This document shows positions 1-12,371 of a DNA stretch of 35,543 bases, piece by piece; the stretch's first letter is position 1, and the number at the start of each line of letters is the position of its first letter. A program made the translations under genes and the position numbers. The notes below the pieces were generated by a model. It did no database searches. It was not told the DNA's origin and worked only from the letters and a program-made list of their open reading frames with translations. The DNA lies in NCBI GenBank assembly GCA_905397405.1, contig CAJPVJ010000160.1, positions 1 through 35,543 of the forward strand. Direction: 5' to 3'. Source of the stretch: Oppiella nova (lineage: Eukaryota > Arthropoda > Arachnida > Sarcoptiformes > Oppiidae).

Positions 1-8
1 CAAAGACA

Positions 9-102
9 ATGCCCAGTGGTATGTCTTCATCGGTGTTCAGTCTTCGGCCGCCACTCAGGAAATCTCTCACATCATTGAATTGCAAGAACTCTTCCCTCAA
101 AA
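9..102 (+). CDS. KATNB1: KATNB1 exon 1 (predicted N-terminus)
   Basis: This is the start chosen for the gene. The WD40 exon at 2169 begins with two bases that complete a split codon, so the preceding exon must end with one codon base. Reading from the ATG at 9 (A at -3; a second in-frame ATG lies at 21), the frame reaches a GTAAAT donor at 103 in exactly that phase. The resulting junction reads [12 protein letters not shown], which resembles the K-x-x-E-x-VAH start of p80 proteins. The peptide before it is Ser/Arg/Lys-rich and has no family match I can recall. The +1 frame is also open from base 2 to a stop at 104-106, but it splices out of frame. The true first exon could also lie upstream of the window. 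Confidence 0.55.
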
Positions 103-3100
103 GTAAATACTGTGTAAAATGGGGTAAAGTTTGCATTAATTCACGTTTTATACTCATTTTAAATTTAATTAGTCTAATTTAACACTTATTTCTGACAAAC
201 TTCACATTGGAGTTAATGTTTAGTTTTAATGATATTCTGGTTATTAAATAAATGGACGCTTTATTACCACAAAAAAGTCCAATAAATTGTGTGTAAAAAA
301 TGATACATGAGTACAGTTATGGATATTATTTTTATATATATTTTACGGTATAAGTCTATGTAGTGTAAGGCTATTGTCCGATTAGAAATGAGAAGTTATA
401 ATACATTGCTATTGATTGTTAGCTATTTGTATGGTTAGAATTGTGTTTTACGTGCAAAATATTAGTAATTAGCAAAACCTAATAATTATGCATTCATTGT
501 GTGCACTATTCATCAAAAGCGTGACTTCACTTTAATATAATGTAGACGTTTGTGTAGTTTGTGTGTAATTATTGTGAATTGTTTTTACATTTAATGATGA
601 ATATTATTCGTGGGATTAATTTTCAGTATTATAACTGGTTTTTAACAAAATTGTTGTTTTTTCATTAGTTTTAATTTTATGTTTCTCTTTATCCTTATTT
701 GTGTTATCCTTGAGAGAGAAGATTACAAATAGACCGCAATTTTTGTCTTAAAATCACAATTTCATTAATTTGTAGGTAATTCTCATCATAATTATAACAA
801 AACATATTATTTTGTCATTTGTTAACAATTTTACTCTCAAACACACAATTTTGGTGATTAAAAGGATAACTACCTGTCTTACAGTTGGTGTTACCTTTTA
901 TTAATGTATAATTTTTTATTGTCTTTACTATAATTGATATAAATTATATCATATAAGTATTAATAACACTATTAAAGTCTTATAAGTTAATACTAGAGTA
1001 TTTATTGGTTAAACCAACTATAAAGATCTATTTGATCGCTATTATACTTGTATTACAAATACATTAGTCGTAAACTAATTGTTTTAATAACTTAATAAAT
1101 AAAGAGTTATATCTTATTGTGTATAACATTACCATTTCTACTATCTCTTGGTGGCTAATAGTGTTGTAAAATATAAATTTAACATTTATGACAATTACTC
1201 CTTTATAATAATTGTAATGAAATGCCGGAAAGACTGTTTGTGTCAGGCTTAGCAGACTTTTAAACCTTTTACTAAACATATTGTCTGCTCTTTAAATACC
1301 AACTGAATGACAGCACAATTGAATGTAAAATATTTACAATTAAATTGTGATAAATTTGACTCAATATAGGCGCACAATAGTGTTGTAAAGTGTTATAAAA
1401 TAATAACATCTCTTCCGCTTCCCAATGATTGCACACAAAAAGCATATCTAAAATGCATTCAAAGTTTCATCACAAAGGACTCACTTTTTAAATTTAATTT
1501 ATATGTCTTATTCTTAGCATTGCATTAGTTTTTCATATTTTGCTATAATATTGCTATTTTATGTAATCCTCTTTAACGTCTAATTCAAGTCCATTTCTAT
1601 GTAATTAGGCCTTCAAATGTTATAATGATTTTAGCGTTTTGTCTTTGATCTCAATTTCAAAATAATGGATTCATTCAATAATTCAATGCAATTATTACTA
1701 TATTGTGGTGTATATTAAATATTATACTCATTAAATACAAAAATGTATTTTAATACTATGCTACTAAATAAATTCTAGACTTTTTTATTATTACAAAAAT
1801 TATATGAAGTGTTATTTAAGCAATTTCATTAGAAAATATAATCTTAATTACAGGGATGAATCGGATTTTAAAAAAGTAAACTTAATAAGTAGTGGATATT
1901 AATATAAATGAGCTAAGATTGTATTTATTGGCAATAGTCCCAAATCATTTGCTTAAACAGTATTGAGAGTCATTGTTATCGAAATTGATTATGTTTGGCG
2001 TTTAAGTTGATTACATGCTGTCAACCAAATAATTAATTACTATCAGAAATCAATTTTACGAAATCACTAATAATAAGCATTGTATAGTTGTATAGTATTA
2101 GTGAACATTTTCACTACTAATTGATTGATGGACTCGATTATAATGGATGTATTTGTATTGATTTTCAGAGGAGTTTGTGGCTCATGGGGCGAGTGTTACG
2201 TGTCTGGCGTTGGGCCAGAAGTCGGGTCGAGTGATGGTGACCGGCGGTGAGGATAAAAAAGTAAATCTGTGGGCGATTGGCAAACAAAACTGTATTATGG
2301 TATGCATTACGACATTTCTATTTTCAGTTCATTATTGTATAAATAGTGAACATTTGATAAGTGTTTTGAGTGAGTGTTAAGTGTGAGCCCACTAATCAAA
2401 ACAGAGAGGAGTTCTTTGCATTAAACATCAGTTAAGACATCAGTTAAGAGTATAATTTTTGGGTCAATACGTTAGCAAAGAGCGTAAACCATATATATTT
2501 TGCATGATTCCCCATGTCTTGTCTATCTATATCCGATGCTGTAGTTTCACAGTTAGTGTTATTAATTGTTTTTGTGTAATGAGGCCGCTGTCCATACATG
2601 GCTTACAAGTATATGTAGAGAATATTTGCAGTTCTTGTCATTGATTTTTGTTGGCAATAAAAATATTAACCTTTAATTCTGCCCACAATCATATCCTAAT
2701 GAAATTCTTATGCTGTCCTTCATATTGATTGAAGTGTTGGTTACGTAATGCAAATGTGTTTCTCTTTTTAGCACTTATTTAATGGTTTCGTAAATGATTG
2801 ACAGAATAACTGATTGAATGTTAACTTATTTCTTGAAATTTGTTTCAATAATCTTTCGCTTCATTTCATTGGCAAACCTTTTCTTAACGCTTAGATAAAT
2901 ATCATTGACTTTTCGGTCAATTATTATACCATTTACTCGAATTGAATATTCACTGAATTTTCCCTTAGATTAGGATTTAATAATTTGTATTTGAAATGTA
3001 ATTTATTTCTCTGTGAGGAAAGCCTATTGTGTAGTAATAATTTGATTCCGGGAACTGTCGACCAGTCATTTCGCATTTATTACTGTCATTAGTTTCACAG

Positions 3101-6100
3101 CACTTATACTTTAGACTAACCTATCGGTCGATGACTTTTAATTTCTCTTTTATTGATTTTATGCGACTATTGACATAAAGATGCACTAATATATGCTTAT
3201 TATATACAACACTGTCTTTCAGTTTATATAAAAGTAATATTTTAAAAATATACTTATCATTGATTAATGTGTTGACCATATGTTTCCGTATTTTAATTTC
3301 TTATTTAAATCATTAGATATTTAGGAAATGCTATTATTTTTGTCGCTTTGAAATGCGATATTTTTTGTTGCTTATTCTCACGACTCGTATGCATTACATT
3401 ATCAGTCAATTTAATATTACAGTAATACAGTATTCCCATTAATATAAACCAAAACATTGTTTTAATATAAATAAGGAACACATAAATTCTGAATCTTATT
3501 ATATATTGCATATAAACATCGAAATGTAAATATTATTCATTACCTTAATGTTTATCATTAAAATTATTTTTTGGTCTTAATTAACACACATAAAAACACT
3601 TAAAATTGAGTCCAAAATAAAATTTTTAGGCATATTTTAATGAATAGCTGTTTTACCAATTAACTGGTTTTTCAACCATAAAATAATGAATAGTTTTTTA
3701 GATTTTTCTAAAAATAGCGGTTTTTTCTTAAGTGTAATCATTTCTTAATATGTAATCATTTATGAAATTATTTCTATATTTGAGGTTTTATTTGAAATTT
3801 AATTCTTCTATTATTAATGGCTCATAGCTTAAGAAATCTTTTATTTATTTTTATCTCAATTTCTCCGATTATTTTTTCCCACAATTTACATTTCACTTAA
3901 ATGTCAATGAATTGATGGTATCATTTTTGTTTGCACCGGTATGTCTGGATACAGAGCTTGACCGGTCACACCACTGCAGTCGAATGCGCCAAATTCAGCC
4001 AAAATGAAGACTTAGTCTGTGCCGGATCTGCTTCTGGAGCCCTCAAAGTATGGGATTTAGAAGCGGCCAAATGTATGCATTATTTGCACATTTATAGTAT
4101 AATACATGATATATACCTTTATTCATAAAAATGATCATAAATATTGCAGTACTTCGGACATTAACGGGACATAAAACGAATGTCCGGTGTCTAGACTTTC
4201 ACCCGTACGGAGATTTTGTGGCCTCCGGTTCCTTTGACACTAACATTAAATTATGGGATATACGCAAAAAGGGTTGTATGTATACCTATAAGGTATGTCT
4301 TCTTCACATTTACTTTAGTTTTGTTCAATTTTTATGATTCATTCATTGATTTCAGGGTCACTCCAAAGATGTTCACTGTCTTAGGTTTAGTCCTGACGGC
4401 CGATGGCTGGCATCGGGTGGAGACGAGGGATCTGTTAAGGTTGGCCTCATTTACAACTCTTTGTTTGTTTTTGTTTTATAATTTTTGTTTATTTGCTTAC
4501 AGTTATGGGATTTACCAGCCGGTAAAATGTTGGCCGAACTCAAAGAGCATACCGGTGCCGTCACTGACGTAGCCTTTCATCCAAATGAGTTCCTATTGGC
4601 GAGTTCTAGTGCCGACGGAACCGTCAAATTCTGGGATTTGGAGAGCTTTCAACAGGTGTCGAGTACTGTGAACGATGCCGGGCCTGTCCGACAAATCATC
4701 TTCCATTCCGACGGAAAGGCTATCTTTAGTGGAGCCCGAGATGTCTTAAAGGTTTGTTACGAGAGAATTGATTCAATTAAATGAATGCAAACTAATATAA
4801 TGGTTGTGAACAGGTGTACGGGTGGGAACCGGCTCGAACTTTTGATACCCTGATCATGGGTTGGGGCAAAATCAGTGATTTTTCTGTTTGTGATTCTCAA
4901 CTCATTGCCGGAGGTTTCTCCCTAACAAACGTTTCTGTATATGTGGTTGACTTGAAAAAAGTACAACCATTTGGAAATCCCATTCCATCCAAACAAATCT
5001 ATTCAAGAGACACCCCTTCCAGGTATGAGTGCTTTTAGTTTGTTTGCTCGCAAACATTTGTAATGAAACTAATTATAAACGTCTTAACGTCTTATAACGT
5101 ATGCTTATAATAATCCCTGAAATAAATGTTGAATTTTGTTGGATCTCTTAACTCCTGCAGACAAAGCACACGAAGAAACTTTGTTTTGGGCCAAACAAGT
5201 ACTTCTCATTTGCAACTCGAGTATGTCTTCCCATAATTGCTATTCTTTTATGTTTTTATGTTTCATTTCATTTAAACAATTTTTTGCTTTTGTTATTCAA
5301 AATATAAAATCAAACACACAATAGATTTGCAACAAATAAAAAATTGAGGCCAAGACTCAAATCATAAATGTTTTCGTGATTCACATCAGATTCTTATTGA
5401 CTATTCTATAGATTATTTGAAATAACTGATAGTTTTTCGACTTAAAATATCAATTTTATTTGAACTTTTATTTCATTAGATTTTGTGTCATTATATGGTA
5501 AGAGATAATAAAAGATATTTTCAGAAATTTCTCATTTATCTGTGAATTTTATTTATTTTTTAGTTTATTTTTATTTCAATTCCTTTCCTCAGCTTTCTTT
5601 CCTTTACTCCACTTTTAGTCCATTATTCTTGACTCGAGTGATAACCTGTGCTCTCATTTCTCTGTATTTTTCATGATTTGTTGCGAAAGGCGTAAAAGAG
5701 TTTAATTAAAAGATTATAATCTTTTGGTTTTGATTTCACCTCAAGTTATTCTTTTAAGATAACACCACAAAAGCAATTAAAATAATGATAATCTAATTTG
5801 AATGACAGGTCATTAGAGTCGAACCGAAGCGATGAGGCGGAGACGGGAACGTCCGATGGGGACGAGTCATCCCTCGCAGAGATTATGAATATCGGCGACT
5901 ATAAGGAGATCTTTCAGTCCAGAAGAGAGTGTAAGCCTCGCATCAATCGTTAGTTTTATTAACTTCTCGTTAATCCTCTCATTGTTTTTTGTTTCATTCT
6001 TTTGTATTGTCACACATTGTGTCCACTTTTTATTTACTATTATTTGTATGCATTAAATCCCACCACAAACAGTATGCAGAACCCCTCCCAAAGTGATACC

Positions 6101-9100
6101 ATTTATTCCGAATGACTTAATTTCGGGCCCTTTTTGCACCGGTAGGCACCACACACTGCCAACGCAAGTAATTTGTTAAGAAATGACATTAAATATTGAT
6201 TTGAATGCAGATCTACAACGAAAACATAGCGATCCAAACCTTGTGAACAGTTCTTCGCCATTCAGCTCATTGTCTCAAATAAACCGTTCGCCACAAGTGA
6301 TGGCAAATAGTCGTTCGTTAGCGGAATTGGCGTTCATTCCATCGCTCACTCCCGAAGTCCCATCCCATCCACTCAAGTCGTCTTTCAGAGAACCGCTTCC
6401 ATCGATTCCACATCAGTTGCAACCATTGAAATTGAATTCTACTCACAATAACACCAATAACTTTGTAAAGTCCACATCCGCCACAGCACTGAACCAATTA
6501 TCTCATACCCCGATCAGCCATTCCATCAATAATTCCATTAGCAGTTCTAATAATAACAATCATTCCGTCAATAATTCCTTCACAAAGAATCCCACGATTC
6601 CTATTAACCATAACAGCCATCGGATCACGAATTTAGTACATCCGCGTCCTTCTGAAACTGTATCTATAGTACGGCCTGTGGTTAACGACAACTGTAAGCC
6701 CATCAACGCATCGATTCTCAGTACAAATGGAGTCCACTCTCAACAAAAGGCTGCCATTGTTTTCCCTGAAGCGCGGTCTCCGCCCTCGCCCTTAGACGCG
6801 CCCTTAGAACTGATTCCCGAGACCCGCGACCACCCGGCGGGCCTCGATTTGGACGAATTCCTACCGAAGCACTTGCAGGACACCATGCGGTTGGGTATTC
6901 ACCCCCAACCAGAAATGTCTGAGTCTGAAGCCATGTCCGCCATCATGAGAGGACACAAATCCATAGTCACTGTATTATCTCATCGGCGGAAAAACATGTG
7001 TATAATCCTCGCGATGTGGAGCTCTAAGGACTCTCGCAATGCACTCGAACAGGCCATCCATATGGAGGACCAGTCTGTGATCGTCGATATACTCAATGTG
7101 ATCACTTTAAAGCCGTTAGTTTACAATAGCCTTCCCTTCTCTAACCATTCACTAATTAACTCGATATGTGTTGCTTTCAGAGCCGTCTGGACTCTAGACA
7201 TGTGTCAGATTCTTCTTCCTTGCATTCAAGACCTGCTTCAGAGTAAATATGAAAGGTTTGCATTCACTTTACTTTATGATTACACTCTTATCCCAATTCA
7301 ATCTGAGCCCCAAGTGTGTCACAAAAGTTTAACAACTCATTTGTCATAAATGCTCTCAATCTTTACAAATATTTCTAAACAATCGGACTCTATATTCACT
7401 TTTTAATTTATAAATTGGAAATGTTTCAAAAATTAAGTCTCATGAGGTTTAGTACCAGACAATCTACTAGACATCCCGTTGAATATAGAAAGTACCATAG
7501 AATTTTTATTTGTACTGTCAAATAATTTTTGTCATATAATTAAGTTAATTGTGTGTGGATTAAATTAAATTTTGTTTATAAATATATATTACCGGTAAAT
7601 GGGAAATAGAAATACCGGTTTTCGTCAGTAATATTTTACATTGAATGTATTTGTTGGGTACACTTGCAGTAGATGTCTCTAATAGTTTCATTGAACATAA
7701 TTGTATAGAATTCTCTATGAAGTGATTTCAATTCTAGTCCAATGTTAAGATTCCTGTCATCAAGAATGGCAAACATATTACGTAAATGACATAACCATTA
7801 GATAATAATTTATTAAAAATTATTGATTTATTTTACTTTTTATTTAATTAATGATTTAAAATATGGGAACAATCAATGAAATTAGTTTTGAATAATGTGG
7901 TGACATAATTTGTGCTTATTTTTTGAATGCTTTCGATTGTTTTATAGATAAATTTATAGAATACAAATACAGTACCGGTATTATAGTTATTGTTAGTGAC
8001 ATAAATAAATTATATAATTAAACAATTTTATTAAAGTTAGAGTTGTTATATCAAAAATATTTTATTTTTAAAAATTGTTTTGTATTTGTATTTTGTATTG
8101 AGATATCATAATTTTATTGTTATACAGTAATTTAGAACTGAGATTTATACTTGGATTTAGTTACCCTATTTTGATTATAATGAGTTTATATCATATTTTA
8201 TGAAGTCTATAATTTATTAAATTGTTTGTCTATGATTTTGTTGTGACTTTGTATTGTATAATATTGTAACAATATATATTATTAATAATATATAATAATT
8301 TATTATAAGGGTCAATATTTTTCAAATTTTTATCTATAACTATACTATACATCATTATATAATTGCTTACATATAAAAGATATCGACCGTTCTCTTGGTC
8401 TCGAAATATTGAACAAAATCCCAAATCTTGTTATATGACTATTAAATTATAAAATTGTAATGAATTGTGAGTTGTCCAGTAATGAATTGTGCAAATACAG
8501 CGAAATTGATTTGAAATATTTGTGATACAATACTTGAAATTATAGGCCGAGAATAGACTTTAGTAGACACTGACAGCTGACAAGTTATTGGAGTAACTTT
8601 TAGGAGTCTATCCTCCCTGTGCTGATCCGTTGGTGCTGTGTATGGCATGTATTGTTAGATTGAGATCTTTTACCTGTTCTGTTGGCACTGTTGGACTCCT
8701 CAACGACTCAATACTATAATAAATGAAATGATAATATATTTTACAATAATATTTTGAGCACAATATCTATAATAAAAATAGTATAATAAATGGCAAAAAT
8801 GGGAGAAAATCGGGAGGTATAGTGTGTGTAGTGTATAGAGCATAGAGTTGTCTGGACTGGAGTTGGCGTTCAATGATATGCAATACAGACCTCCCAGTTA
8901 TGTATTGAAAGAGAAGTAGTGAACCGTAACAAAGAGCTGACTGGCAATGGGCTAACTTGTGAGCAAAATAACTGAAACTATCCATAAATCTTCTCATTTG
9001 ATTGTTAAATACTCTGAAGTCTGATTCTCGACTCATTTTTGCATAAGTTTTTCAAAAGTCGAAAAATGCAAAAAATAAGTGTAAGTGAGCTATACTTTCT

Positions 9101-12100
9101 CACGCATATTGGGTCCAAACAATGGCCAAACATGTCTTTTTGGTGTTGTGCCCATACGGGCGCAAACACTACATCGATATTTGCGAAAAGAATTTTTTTA
9201 TGAATTTTTTATGAATTTTGTTGTATTTTTAGTCTGACTTCTTATTAGAGATACTGTATCTGAGAGTTTGATCATAAAAATATGGCTCAACTAAAACAGT
9301 GAATGCATTTGTTTTTTGGTGTTGTTGTGTGCGCTCATGTAATGTCAGGTTAGGCTATGTGATGGGGATGTGATGGTCTGATGGTAGAGCACTTGAGCAC
9401 TTAGATTAAGAAAATTGCGGCAATTATTTGAAACAAATTATGGGTTGAGGCAAATGGCAATAAATCAGTCGACAGTATCTCTTGCGGGTGTGTTTGTATG
9501 CATGCATTGAAATATATAAATATGTTTTCATATCAAAGCATAATAAATGACATCAATTTATCAATAAATTTATCCACATCAATTTATCCACAATTTTAGT
9601 GCACTCTTTGAATGGGTTGTAAGGGTTTAACAAACTTATGAAGATTTGCGGTTACATTGAATCTCCAGATTCTCATCTTTACAACCGATTAATTCATTGT
9701 TCATTAATTTGCTTTTTCCTTAAATTGTTGCCATATTTTCTCAATAAGAAATTATAGCAATAATTTTGAGATAATTTATACCGAAGAATGTCTGAATGGC
9801 TTTGCGCTGTATTGTGTATTAATACAGTAATGGCAATAATGTTAGGCTCCATATAATTACATGCGAGTAGTCTTACAGGTCTTACAGCGCTGTTGACAGT
9901 TGAGAGTCGCTATTAAAAGCCCTTATGAACGCCATATGGAATCTCATAAAAGGCTGCCGGTGCTCGGAGTTTGTGCCAATTGATATGCGAGACTCGCACT
10001 TTCACCTCAGATCTCATTTTATAACTAATAACAGTGGAAACGCTTTTTTGTTATTGAAAGCCCTTTATTAGGATTTGAGAGTTTTTCCAGTTTTTTCAGA
10101 GCTGTGTTCGGTAGTGATGCACAATATAAGTGAAAAACGTTTAGCTTTAAAATGATAAATAGATGCCATAGTAGGCGGTCTATGAGACTAAATCGCTTTC
10201 ACATATTTCCGGAGGTATTGAAACACTTGTTCTCTAAGAGTTTCCATTCACTCCACCCCTCATTTGACTAACACTTAATGATTATATAAGTCTGAGTTTG
10301 ATCATAGTTTATGTGATATAAGTTACAATTAAAATAATTCATTATATAATATAAGGTTTGCGAGTATCCTATGTTGAGAGCATCTCTGACGACTGGTTGT
10401 GAACCCAATTTGGTTATCCACTACAGTACATGACTGGCTAACTTAGCAAAGTTAGAAAAGTTAGCCAAAATGTGCACATTTTCCAAACTATAAGCTATAA
10501 ACCCTTAGTTTGATGATTACAGTAATATGTGTTTATAATAAATAATTATTGTTTGTCTCTTATTTTTGTTTGATAGCTACATGTCTGTGGGTTGCGCTGC
10601 CCTGAAATTAATACTAAAACAATTTGCGCCGACAATCAAAACCAACATAACAGCGCCGCCAGGAATTGGTGTCGATATATCCAGGGAAGAGAGGTATTTA
10701 GGATTTTCATACGAACCATTTGATTTGCAAACATATCTCTTAAATGTGTTTTCATTTCCAAATATGAGTTTTCATTCAAACATTAGTGGTCTTTGTTGAG
10801 CCATTAGCAGACATTTATTGCTACTTATACTCCCTGTGCTCACAACTGTTCCTCTTTAGTGTTTTGATAGATATTTCTATATATAATGAATACTGTTTTT
10901 ATATCTTGAATCACATTTTCTTAATAACTGATAGCAGTCTTCAATTACACGAAACTGATTATTAAATAAAATAAATTTCAATTATTATTATTGCCTTAAA
11001 TTCTCTGATAGTCTTTGCATGCGTTCAGAGCTTCTTAAATGTATTCACTTGTGTTTACCGCAAGATTTATACCAATAAATTAAGGGTTTAAGGCATGCCA
11101 TCCCTACGATACCCGCATTTCTCAAGTTTTACTTATGTTTTATTTATGCATTTATGCGCCAAATAGAGAACCGGCTAAGAAAAGGGTGCAAACACTCTAA
11201 CCATAACTGAAATATATAATCATATATTTTATTGCAAATTCCTTCAAGTGATTCATAATAATATAACATTTTAATCTTAGTCTAACATTTGCTTCAATTT
11301 TTGCAGACTTTTCTCAATTATAAAATTTAAGTAACTATTGTGTGGTTCTAGTGTTCAACAGTTTTTATTATTATTGTTATTATATTTAAATACAATTTAC
11401 TTTCTCTACCTTTTAATCATTGATTTCAGTTTTCGCGTTAACTCTTTGCGTTCAAAACAGACTATTTTTATTTATTTTCTTTAATTCACATATAAATCAA
11501 TTCTTTTGGTTTGCTTTTATTGTCTAAAACAGTATTTTGTTTGTTGACCACAATTCCCTTTCTTAACCACTAATTGTTGTGTGAATTGTAATTATGAAGA
11601 GTTAGGCCAACATATCGGCGCCGAAACTCTTATTCAAACTTATATTCAGTTTATTATGTCTGGCATTGAAAGTGATTTCGATTTTGTTTAAGTGATTCAA
11701 ACGAATCCCTAATTGTTTTACTCTTGTCTGTAGTCTTAACCATATTTTTGTTTTTACTGCAAATTATAGGAATTAAAATATTCTTTGAATTTCTTTTGCT
11801 TTCGCTAAACAATTGCTTTCATAACATAATAGAAAAGTTTTTTTAAATTTAATTTCTCTGTCATAATAGTCTCAAAAAATAGTTTAAATTTTGAGGCTTT
11901 AGAGAGAAAAATGTAAGGAATGCTATAAAAAGTTATCAAAATTTCTTTTCAAATGTTTTCCATTTTTCTCTAACGATTTGCGAACAAATATTTTCTCTTT
12001 TTATTTCTTGAAAAAAGTCAAAACATTTTCGAAATTCACTTTCATTTGTGTTGTGTTTGTTTGCGCTGACAGTTATGGCCCACACGTGCTAACTGTGCGA

Positions 12101-12371
12101 CAAATATTTCACTATTAGATGTTGCCTTACATTGTGTGAGGAATTCGTGGATTCCTTAAAATATATGTGTAGTGTTGACTCGGAAACATAATTTATTATT
12201 ACGATTTTGACAATATTTTGTATATTTTGTATTTGCAGGTACAATAAGTGCATGGGTTGTTACAATCACTTACTCTCCGTCAGAGCCTTCATATTAAAGC
12301 GTCAGACACTTCAGGGCAAACTCGGCCGCTCTTTCCGCGAGCTATCAATTCTGATGCAAAATCTTGAATGA
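9..12371 (+). CDS. KATNB1: Katanin p80 WD40-repeat subunit B1, complete 14-exon gene
   Basis: This is the regulatory and targeting subunit of the microtubule-severing katanin complex. Its con80 domain binds the p60 AAA ATPase and its WD40 propeller directs the complex to centrosomes and spindle poles (family knowledge). Exons: 9-102, 2169-2299, 3955-4072, 4150-4292, 4356-4439, 4503-4751, 4814-5022, 5161-5220, 5809-5930, 6073-6141, 6211-7114, 7181-7255, 10577-10693, 12239-12371. All introns are GT-AG, phases match at every junction, and the total is 2508 nt (835 codons plus stop). WD40 repeats span residues about 33-335, with WD/W signatures at 65-66, 108-109, 150-151, 192-193 and 234-235, followed by the conserved VYGWEP segment at 274-279. 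Residues about 344-627 are a low-complexity linker, and con80 lies at about 628-835. The protein is longer than human p80 (655 aa), almost entirely because of the linker. Identity is near certain; exon 1 is the least certain part. Confidence 0.95.
103..2168 (+). other. KATNB1 intron 1 (predicted)
   Basis: 2066 bp between the predicted exon 1 donor (GTAAAT) and the TTTTCAG acceptor before the first WD40 blade. It is very AT-rich. I see no conserved frame, no repeat of note and no RNA gene. If the true first exon lies upstream of the window, this intron is longer. Confidence 0.5.
2169..5022 (+). CDS. KATNB1: KATNB1 exons 2-7: WD40 propeller
   Basis: Six exons (2169-2299, 3955-4072, 4150-4292, 4356-4439, 4503-4751, 4814-5022) encode the beta-propeller. 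Exon 2 carries the [10 protein letters not shown] blade and the [10 protein letters not shown] motif. Exon 3 carries SLTGHT through KVWDLEAAK. Exon 4 carries [19 protein letters not shown] and IKLWDIR. Exon 5 carries [20 protein letters not shown]. Exon 6 carries [21 protein letters not shown] and VKFWDL. Exon 7 carries VYGWEPAR and ends in NPIPSKQ. The GH...WD spacing and the DFHPYG and WDLEAAK blocks are diagnostic of katanin p80 among WD40 proteins. The introns between exons 3 and 7 are 77, 63, 63 and 62 bp, about the minimal size here, whereas the two before them are 2.1 and 1.7 kb. Confidence 0.96.
2300..3954 (+). other. KATNB1 intron 2
   Basis: 1655 bp from GTATGC to an ATACAG acceptor. 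Both flanking exons are firmly identified (CIM|SLTGHT is an exact family junction). Nothing recognisable lies inside it. Confidence 0.9.
5161..6141 (+). CDS. KATNB1: KATNB1 exons 8-10: start of the linker
   Basis: Exon 8 (5161-5220) is basic and Ser/Thr-rich ([12 protein letters not shown]). Exon 9 (5809-5930) is acidic ([13 protein letters not shown]) and ends in a conserved patch, [14 protein letters not shown], matching a similar AEI...DY.EIFQ block in vertebrate p80. Exon 10 (6073-6141) carries [12 protein letters not shown]; its RTPP also has a vertebrate counterpart. These short conserved islands in a divergent linker support the splice choices. An alternative acceptor a few bases into exon 10 would create a stop codon, so 6073 is preferred. 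Confidence 0.88.
5221..5808 (+). other. KATNB1 intron 8
   Basis: 588 bp from GTATGT to GACAG, between the basic and acidic linker exons. AT-rich, no further features seen. Confidence 0.85.
6211..7114 (+). CDS. KATNB1: KATNB1 exon 11: low-complexity linker and start of con80
   Basis: This 904-nt exon is the largest in the window. It opens with [10 protein letters not shown], then encodes a disordered stretch (residues about 430-625) rich in Ser, Pro, Asn and His; residues about 501-562 include runs such as [13 protein letters not shown]. The con80 domain starts at about residue 628 with [12 protein letters not shown], followed by DEFLP (641-645) and [13 protein letters not shown]. It ends at the conserved VDILNV segment before the split Pro codon. 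The N-rich part is lineage-specific expansion; con80 is the part that binds katanin p60 in the family. Confidence 0.93.
7181..12371 (+). CDS. KATNB1: KATNB1 exons 12-14: C-terminal con80 domain and stop
   Basis: Exon 12 (7181-7255) encodes [20 protein letters not shown] and SKYER. Exon 13 (10577-10693) encodes [18 protein letters not shown] and [14 protein letters not shown]. Exon 14 (12239-12371) encodes [19 protein letters not shown] and [13 protein letters not shown], then TGA at 12369-12371. These blocks line up in order with the C-terminus of vertebrate p80 ([24 protein letters not shown]). Introns of 3.3 kb and 1.5 kb separate the last three exons. No AATAAA occurs in the first 700 bp after the stop, so the 3' end is not fixed. 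Confidence 0.95.
7256..10576 (+). other. KATNB1 intron 12
   Basis: 3321 bp from GTTTGC to a GATAG acceptor, inside the con80-coding part. It contains a perfect 22-bp AT palindrome (8273-8294) and two open minus-strand frames (8442-8648 and 8767-9036). It also has a GC-richer patch at about 9870-10020. None of these gives a recognisable gene; the minus-strand frames are discussed as a finding. Confidence 0.85.
8273..8294. repeat. 22-bp perfect AT palindrome
   Basis: The two halves around the centre at 8283/8284 are exact reverse complements for 11 bp each. It is made only of A and T and lies in an AT-rich stretch of KATNB1 intron 12. A chance or slippage origin is likely. Confidence 0.8.
10694..12238 (+). 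other. KATNB1 intron 13
   Basis: 1545 bp from GTATTT to TTGCAG. It has poly-T-rich patches and no recognisable frame or RNA gene. Confidence 0.88.

Noticed and set aside
4216-4572. 118-codon plus-strand frame over KATNB1 exons 4-6
   Set aside because: An out-of-frame shadow of the WD40 exons that crosses real introns.
9364-9420. tRNA-like start (GGGGATG followed by ATGGTAGAGC, resembling a tRNA A box)
   Set aside because: No GGTTCGA-type B box at the right distance and no cloverleaf arms. At most a decayed tRNA-derived repeat.
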